A DNA stretch of 64,000 nucleotides from Maea johnstoni (taxonomy: Eukaryota > Annelida > Polychaeta > Spionida > Magelonidae). The position numbers were made by a program, and so were the translations under genes. Below, piece after piece: positions 38,386 through 64,000 of the stretch (position 1 is its first letter; every line of letters begins with the position of its first letter). The stretch is from NCBI GenBank assembly GCA_963942565.1, contig OZ012688.1, positions 21,342,804 to 21,406,803 of the forward strand. The letters run 5' to 3'. A model generated the notes under the pieces. The model searched no databases and was not told where the DNA came from. It saw nothing but the letters and a program-made list of their open reading frames with translations.

Positions 38386-39130
38386 GTAATAGGTTGAGAC
38401 GTCAGTGAGATGTCCAGGCATGAACGGGGCAATCACTGGACTTGATTGTGCAAATATTGTGTAGGGCTTAACCCTTTGTGTTTGCATGGGAGTGTAAAAG
38501 AATTGCTACAAGTTCTTTTTTAATCTATTAGTCCTGATATCTAGTTCATAATCCTGTCAAAAGGTGGTGCAGTGTTCTGATACATTGCGTCTAGAGATTG
38601 GTGCCTCAAAGATGTTTGTGATGCAATACAATATTGAATGTAGATATTTCCTTAATGATACAATATATTAACAATGTATTTAGTGATACTGCATGCCTCC
38701 CAGGGACATGATTTTGTTTGATTTAGCACTATTATCCTCAGAAATTTTGGCTAATAAATAGCGAACTGCCTTCCAGGCCTGTCCTAGCCATTGCATTGTC
38801 AATTTTTCTGCACCATAAACCTGATGCGACAGTGTGCAACAAGCAAATTTCCAAAGATCATCTTCCATGAGTCGATTGATAAACTGATACACTCATGGGA
38901 GCACCTGCTCACGATGTTAACGAGCAGCAGGTAAGATGCTGGACACGGGACTAATAACTGCTTCCAGCTGGAAGAATAACAATCAAATTCAGTAGCGTAG
39001 GATACTTGCACTTCCTTGAATTGGAAAACTCTCTCATTAAAGTGCCTAGGAAACTAATGTTGACTAAAGTTGACATCATTCCACTGATTGCTATTGCCAC
39101 TACAGGAAGTATGTTTGCAGAATGATTGTC
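38386..39130. other. Intergenic, nothing recognised
   Basis: No supported gene. Confidence 0.4.
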
Positions 39131-39266
<136 letters not shown>

Positions 39267-39756
39267 AACACCAAATACAGAACAACCAAATTATCTGACA
39301 GTGTTAACAGTAGACAACATTGACGTTTCCTGATTTTGCGAAAACCTGATCCTCATGATTCTTTTCAAGAATGCGAAAACGATAGATCAAATTGGTCTGG
39401 CTAAAATGTTTAACTAGTGCACTAAAGAAGTCGAAGGATTGGCTGAATAACATTTCAGACTTGGGTTTACTTACTTGACATTTCAGACTTTAGTTTACCT
39501 ACTTGTCAATAGATGGCAGCACTTGAAACTATATTTCATACCAGAGTTGTGTTGTTTTTTTGCTTAGTAGGTGTATTCACATCTGCGGCATATTCTGGAA
39601 TATTGTCTGACCCCATAAAGAAAATGAACGCGGTTTTGTTCAAAAGAGGGCGTTTTAACATGCATACCTAGTAATCATTTACTTGCGCCATCGTCAGAAT
39701 GCAATCAGAAAACCAAAATTTCAATTATTGTCATTTACTGGCAATTTCCTCACATG

Positions 39757-39833
39757 CCCTGGTCAGGATTCGAACCGGTCAGTGGTGAGACACTGCTGAC
39801 AGTCCATGGCAACTCCCTAGGCTAGGCGGCCAT
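39757..39833 (-). mobile_element. tRNA-like SINE head or tRNA pseudogene
   Basis: On the minus strand, TAGCCTAGGGAGTTGCCA resembles an A box and GGTTCGAATCC is a perfect B box, about 50 bp apart, with a long variable-arm-like hairpin between. This resembles a Ser/Leu-type tRNA or a SINE head. No convincing acceptor stem was found, so a functional tRNA is unlikely. Confidence 0.5.
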
Positions 39834-40294
39834 TGGGCATTCAGGTAAAATTCACTTACTGTTTGAAAAACAATTACAATAACTTATTCAGATTGATTTC
39901 CGATCATCATTTTAAACTTTTCTCACCCTTTATTCATGTGACTCTTCCAGGGGATTATCGAGTTGTAAGCTGCATAGTTCATCGATCTACTGGTCACTGA
40001 TTCCCTTCAAGTTTTTTTTTGGAATATCGACCTATGAACTTGGCTTACTCTCCTTATTCAGTTGTTATAGCCATGCCACAATATCAGTCATAATGCCTCT
40101 GTGGTGATAAATTCACTCAAGTTTGGCAAAGAGTCGCAGGTTATCAGTAGGCAAAAATTAAACTGCACATTAAGGGCAGCTGCCTGCCTTGTACATTTTT
40201 TCATGTGTACAAAATTAACATTCCAAGGTTCATACTTGGAAGTCATGAATCCTACTACTGGGATTCTCAGTCCTGTTTAAATGATGATTATATA
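39834..40294. other. Intergenic, nothing recognised
   Basis: No supported gene or bounded repeat. Confidence 0.4.
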
Positions 40295-40492
40295 CTGTAG
40301 AACACACAATTTACGCGTCTGTTTATATATAGCGTACATAGCGTGTGGTTCCGCTTCGCTATATATAAAAACGCTGTACTTTTTTTTCTGTATTTTGGCG
40401 CTGTCAGCGGCTACCGTCGCTAAGATACGCTATGATGCGAAAACTCCCCAATTTGCTATATTTGGGACACTCGTCATATGTGTGTTCTACAG
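40295..40492. mobile_element. Small TIR element
   Basis: CTGTAGAACACACA at the left and TGTGTGTTCTACAG at the right are perfect inverses 198 bp apart. The left end is preceded by TA, but the right flank (AAG) gives no clear duplication. Non-coding. Confidence 0.6.
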
Positions 40493-40511
40493 AAGATAGG
40501 TAGACCGTAGA

Positions 40512-40582
40512 TGGATAATCTTTATTTTAAGTCGGTAATAATTTTACATAGTAAACACGAGCTGCCATGGCTCTTATCCAAC
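40512..40582 (+). repeat. Dispersed repeat family C copy
   Basis: ATAATCTTTATTTTAAGTCG then AAACACGAGCTGCCATGGCT, as at 20851-20925. Confidence 0.7.
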
Positions 40583-40845
40583 TAAAATTACTCTTAAGTG
40601 TTATCAGATCAAACACTTACTTACACCACAACTTACACATATTTTCAGAATCACTTTTTATTTCAGATATCATAAGGCCTGATGGAAATTTATATAATTG
40701 GACATAACATGTTTTTGCACTTCTTGAAAAATTTACAGCTTGTATTTCTAAAGAAAAGAAATCAAACATTAATCCCTCTGTCCTCAGTTGATTACTTTCA
40801 AATGATTACTTTTTGAAACAAACATGTGAAACTTAGTCAATTTTC

Positions 40846-40851
40846 TTTATT
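40846..40851 (-). terminator. Poly(A) signal of UPF0598 gene
   Basis: TTTATT on the plus strand (AATAAA on the minus strand), 38 bp past the stop codon of the UPF0598 gene. Confidence 0.6.
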
Positions 40852-40888
40852 TTCAACTTATGAATGAAGGTCAAACAAATAAAGATTT

Positions 40889-43846
40889 TCAATCACATTC
40901 ATTTTCCTCTTCAAGCAACACTTGATAGAGTTCATTTGTCAATCTGTGGCGCTGCCCCCTCCAGGTGAAGTGGGTTGGAGGTTGATCCTCATCTTTACCA
41001 TCAAAGTCAAAGCTCTTGCTGATTTCTATGGCTAGACTTGACTTGATAAGACCTATCCTACTTGTCTGGAGGGGTGATGGGTGGTAGATGCGGCCCGTGT
41101 GAGGCAGCATACAAACTTTCTCAGGGCAAAAAGGAATAGTCAATAGTTCTTCGGCACCGCCATAAGAGAGTAGGTCAGGCTGACCTACTTCTTTGGTTTG
41201 GATGATCTTGGTGAATACAATGGGTCTGTCATCACATTTAATGTAGTTCTTTTCACGCCCACAAGGAGAGAAAAAAGGAAATTCATCCTCGAAGCGTCCA
41301 GAATCGTTTTGTTTTAATCTCGAGAAGAAAAAGGCAAGGAACTTCTTCTCTGAAATAAAAGAAAAATTCACCTTATGATTATAAAGATAACAAACAACCA
41401 CACTCCCTCAATTTTCTTTTAAATCCTTCCATAATTTCAAAAGTATTCTCACACCTATCAGAGCAATTAGACCAGTTTCTAGGGATCGAAAAATTGTTCA
41501 CATAGCATAAAGTCATCCAAGACCTACCTACCAAAAATAAATGTTAACAACTTAACATAGCAAATATAATTTCATCCAACTATTGTGAAACTGACTCAAG
41601 TGACATAGCCACTGTGAGTGAAGGAGAAAGAAACTACAATGTTCAGTAGAATCTACTTTTTCATCATCATCACCAACACCAACATTATTTACATTTCTCA
41701 TGTTGATGATTGTAATACAAACCATACCATGAATAAACATGAGTTGAACTGTTTATCACACTTGTAGAGGCTTAAACAAAAACACTATATTACCTTTAAA
41801 GCATGAAGTAAAATTCTTGATCTTCACATCATCCAGAAATAACTGGAAAGAAAATGCAAAAAATCATAAAAATAATTTCACCTTGACTAAATGCTAAATA
41901 CTAACTTGTGCAGCTGCTGGCCATTCTCTGTTTGACTTCCTTTCTTATCAAAGGGCGCCATATGCACAGAAGTCATATATTAAAACAAAAAAGTCTGGTG
42001 AATCACCAGTGGTGATTTTATCTTGAAATATGTTTACATAACTTACAAATTTCTAAGATTATTGCCAATTTACACAGAAGTCATATAAACAAAAAAGTCT
42101 GGTGATCAGGGTCTTAGCCAGGATTTAGAAACTGGGTGTCTAAAATTGGCCATTGTAAAATTTTGGGGTGTCCAAATGTTTAAGGGGGACCACAATATAC
42201 TCAGATTTCAACCATAAACATGGATAAATTTATCACAATAAGGCATGATATCCTTATATAATGACATAGGAGTTATATGGAGAAGAAAAATTCAATTATA
42301 TGATTGAGATTGACATTTCAGGAAATTCCTCACAAAATAATTTGGGTGTCCTGAGGGGTGCTTTTTAAGGGTTTGGAAGTCCAAAAAGACACCCAGACGC
42401 CCTGCTGGCTAAGACCATGCTGGTGATTTTATCTTGAAATTTATGTTTACATGACTTACAAAGTTCTACGATTATTGCCAATTTACTTGGATATTGACAA
42501 TTCTTAAAGGGGAACTTGGGACAGAACAAATCATAGGTTTATATGAAAGTTCATGAACATAGCTCAACATCTGTCATAAACCGGGAAGCCCTAGAGCTCT
42601 GGACACACAAAGAGAAATCTAAAATTGCAATTAGTGAATAGCACCTCCTCTGAGCCAAGGCCACCGCCATTGTGAATACGGGTCATCACCCCCTGCTGTG
42701 GTCAGTGTTACTGGGTAGCAAAGGAGCTAAGATAAGCACAGAGCTAGGGGCAGATTGCCACCCAATTGAAAAACATGGCCGCTGCCAGGGGCTGGGTAGG
42801 ATGATGCCAATATGCAAAAATCTCCCCTCATGGGATCACTGAGAGAAAATGAAGGGCAGCATCCTGTTCTTGAAGTGTAAATATTACTTTCATATAAGCT
42901 GATATGTATGTGAGCCTTTAGGGCCCCTTTAAAAGGTACTCTGTAAGTTCCTCTGAGTGTAAGTAAACGATGGCCATGTACTGGAGTTAGGCTTTGTACG
43001 CATTCCATTACTTGCGCGGCACTTACTCGGGCATCTTGTTTGCGTAATCAATGACCGAACAGGTTTCTGGCAAGTGGGCCTCTTCTGTAAATTCAAGAGT
43101 TTTCTTAAATTACAAAAGCATTAAAAACAGAGCTTTTCTAGCGCATTTTAAAGGAAATGCGTACTGTTAGTTTCTTTTCAATAATTGTTGGTAGACGAAA
43201 GTGTTGCCATGGCTGTCATGTTCATGAGTTGCATTATGGGATGCTTGCCGAACTAATCGCCATAGGGGGTGGGTTAGTAGGCCCAGGCCCAAGAAAACAC
43301 GAGAGCTAACGTCATCGTTAACTGCGCTGCAATAACTGCGCAAAGTGTGGCACAAGTAATGGAATGCCTACTCTTGAGTTGCTTGGGCTAATTTCCGGAT
43401 AGCTCTACACTTGACTGAGATAGATCATAGAGGGCACTGGTGACTGGATCCAAGGACTGACATTTAACACAGTGAACACCAGGGTCTGGGAGATAGAGGC
43501 AAAAACATCTCTCAGGCCAATTTCCTACATGTACATGTACTTACCCATGTATAAGAAATGTCAGTACTGCAGTAGCAGTGCCAGTGACATATATACTCAC
43601 ATTATACTGACATAGGCCTACAACTTTTTCAGTTTCTGTTTTACAAGTCAACAAGATTGATTGGCACTGCACAGGAATGCCTGTGGATTGACCCTATTCT
43701 AGAAAAACACTCACCTGTCCCTGGTGATCAATGAAGTAGAAATATTCTCTTATACCAGGTTTTGGCGATTGGCCTTGAACATAATGCAAGAACCTGCAGT
43801 TCTTGGCAAGAAAATTACTTCTGCAGCCTAACAGTATCCTGTTCAT
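40889..43846 (-). CDS. UPF0598 protein (C8orf82-like), 3 exons
   Basis: Minus-strand exons: 43846-43715, 41842-41794 and 41349-40889. GT-AG junctions with matching phases give 213 aa, close to the vertebrate C8orf82 length. The collinear family signature is clear: VQGQSPKPGIREYFYFIDHQ, GQLFLDDVKIKNFTSCFKE, FFFSRLKQNDSGRFE, SPCGREKNYIKCDDRPIVFT, YHPSPLQTSRIGLIKSSLA. The first about 25 residues (MNRILLGCRSNFLAKNCRFLH) have Arg/Lys and hydrophobic residues and almost no acids, as in mitochondrial import signals. The molecular function of the family is not established. It is transcribed away from KATNB1, so the two genes probably share a promoter. Confidence 0.94.
41980..42500. repeat. Short direct duplication split by hAT MITE
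   Basis: The segment AAAAAAGTCTGGTGA to GATTATTGCCAATTTAC (41991-42075) recurs after 42420 (GGTGATTTTATCTTGAAAT and GATTATTGCCAATTTAC). The MITE at 42107-42419 sits in the second repeat. Intron 1 of the UPF0598 gene. Confidence 0.7.
42107..42419. mobile_element. hAT-like MITE family D, copy 2
   Basis: CAGGGTCTTAGCCAGGATTT to GCTGGCTAAGACCATG, with exact CTGGTGAT duplications at 42099-42106 and 42420-42427. Very similar to 38071-38385. In intron 1 of the UPF0598 gene. Confidence 0.92.
42999..43368. repeat. Inverted-repeat element in UPF0598 intron
   Basis: GCATTCCATTACTTGCGC at the left and AAGTAATGGAATGC at the right are inverted (the left arm continues to GGCACTTAC, the right from GTGTGGCAC). 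About 370 bp, possibly a MITE. No certain target duplication. Confidence 0.55.
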
Positions 43847-44374
43847 GGCTTCTGTTTATACCGGAAGTACAAAGTGCTTTAGGAGAACATCGGCTATTTT
43901 CACGAATCGAATACAACCGGTTGATGCAGATTTGACACTAAACATATCTTCATCATTCATTGGTTGATAATGAAATGGTAGCTTATAGAAATCTCATTTT
44001 ATACATACTTTGGCAGTGTGTATTAGCATTGTAAATTATACATACGCAGTTATGATTTAATTATATGCTGCAAAAAATATTAAGAATATTTGAAGGTAAC
44101 TTATTTCGGTGATGTATGTTATTTTTAACCAATCACATGTCTGCTTATGTTAAGTGCAGTACACTTGAAGTCAATCCTCTCGACGAACTCAGTCGAAAAC
44201 AGGGTGACACAAAATTTCAACTGTTACCATAACAACAAAAGCGAAGGCGACTTCAAGGGATAAGAATTGTGTCTTGACCTTACCTGAGAAACAGGTGAAA
44301 TGATCCAGAGGCCTGTTGAGTCGTAGTATAAGGAATTGTATCGGTGACAATTAACACCTGTGCACAGTCTGAAA
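43847..44374. promoter_or_regulatory. Shared head-to-head promoter region
   Basis: 528 bp between the start codons of the UPF0598 gene (minus) and KATNB1 (plus). It must hold both start sites and 5' leaders. I see no clear TATA box at a suitable position and no repeat element, in contrast to the surrounding DNA. Bidirectional promoter use is inferred from the arrangement. Confidence 0.6.

Positions 44375-64000
<19,626 letters not shown>

Noticed and set aside
39757-39833. Functional tRNA gene
   Set aside because: A and B boxes are present, but no good acceptor stem; more likely a SINE head or pseudogene.

Overview
The window looks like nuclear DNA from an invertebrate animal with a repeat-rich, intron-rich genome. 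Three multi-exon genes with GT-AG introns encode clear animal proteins. Between and inside them lie dozens of short terminal-inverted-repeat (TIR) DNA transposons, at least one tRNA-derived SINE family, minisatellites and long (TA)n tracts. A marine deuterostome (amphioxus, echinoderm, hemichordate) or a lophotrochozoan would fit. The sequence alone does not let me choose, and no closer species call is made.

Layout. From 1 to about 25.5 kb I see no host gene. This part holds a palindromic GGAATTCC satellite (1.15-1.70 kb), a foldback hairpin (2.05-2.17 kb), a Harbinger-like element (4.45-4.98 kb), a dispersed repeat family, a tandem duplication with an internal deletion (7.38-8.57 kb), a foldback minisatellite split by a 1.6 kb insertion (9.6-12.0 kb), a hAT-like element that landed in a (TA)n tract (12.75-14.34 kb), a 4.5 kb palindrome with about 1.5 kb arms (15.1-19.7 kb), and nested TIR elements (22.4-25.5 kb). 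The inner one carries a TATA-box/ORF/poly(A) cassette for a proline-rich, acidic protein, set between dense arrays of GTCGAAT(T/G)CGAC palindromes.

From 25.68 to 35.28 kb (+) lies an eight-exon gene for a secreted-looking C45-type N-terminal-nucleophile hydrolase, a relative of insect Tan and fungal acyl-CoA:6-APA acyltransferase. From 43.85 down to 40.89 kb (-) is a three-exon UPF0598 (C8orf82-like) gene, probably mitochondrial. Head to head with it, 528 bp away, starts KATNB1 (katanin p80), which runs from 44.37 kb past the right edge; eight exons are visible.

The most unusual observation is in KATNB1. Two introns contain tandem arrays made of degenerate copies of a KATNB1 coding exon: a 44-bp-period array copied from exon 3, lying just upstream of exon 3 (56.2-56.5 kb), and a 111/112-bp-period array after exon 8 (62.4 kb to the window end) whose units match the next expected WD40 exon. 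The real ninth exon was not found and should lie beyond 64 kb.

The three genes have no obvious joint pathway. The only apparent functional link is the shared promoter region of the UPF0598 gene and KATNB1. Many DNA transposons keep exact target-site duplications (3 bp TWA, 4 bp TTAA, 5 bp, and 8 bp hAT type), so several insertion orders can be read directly.
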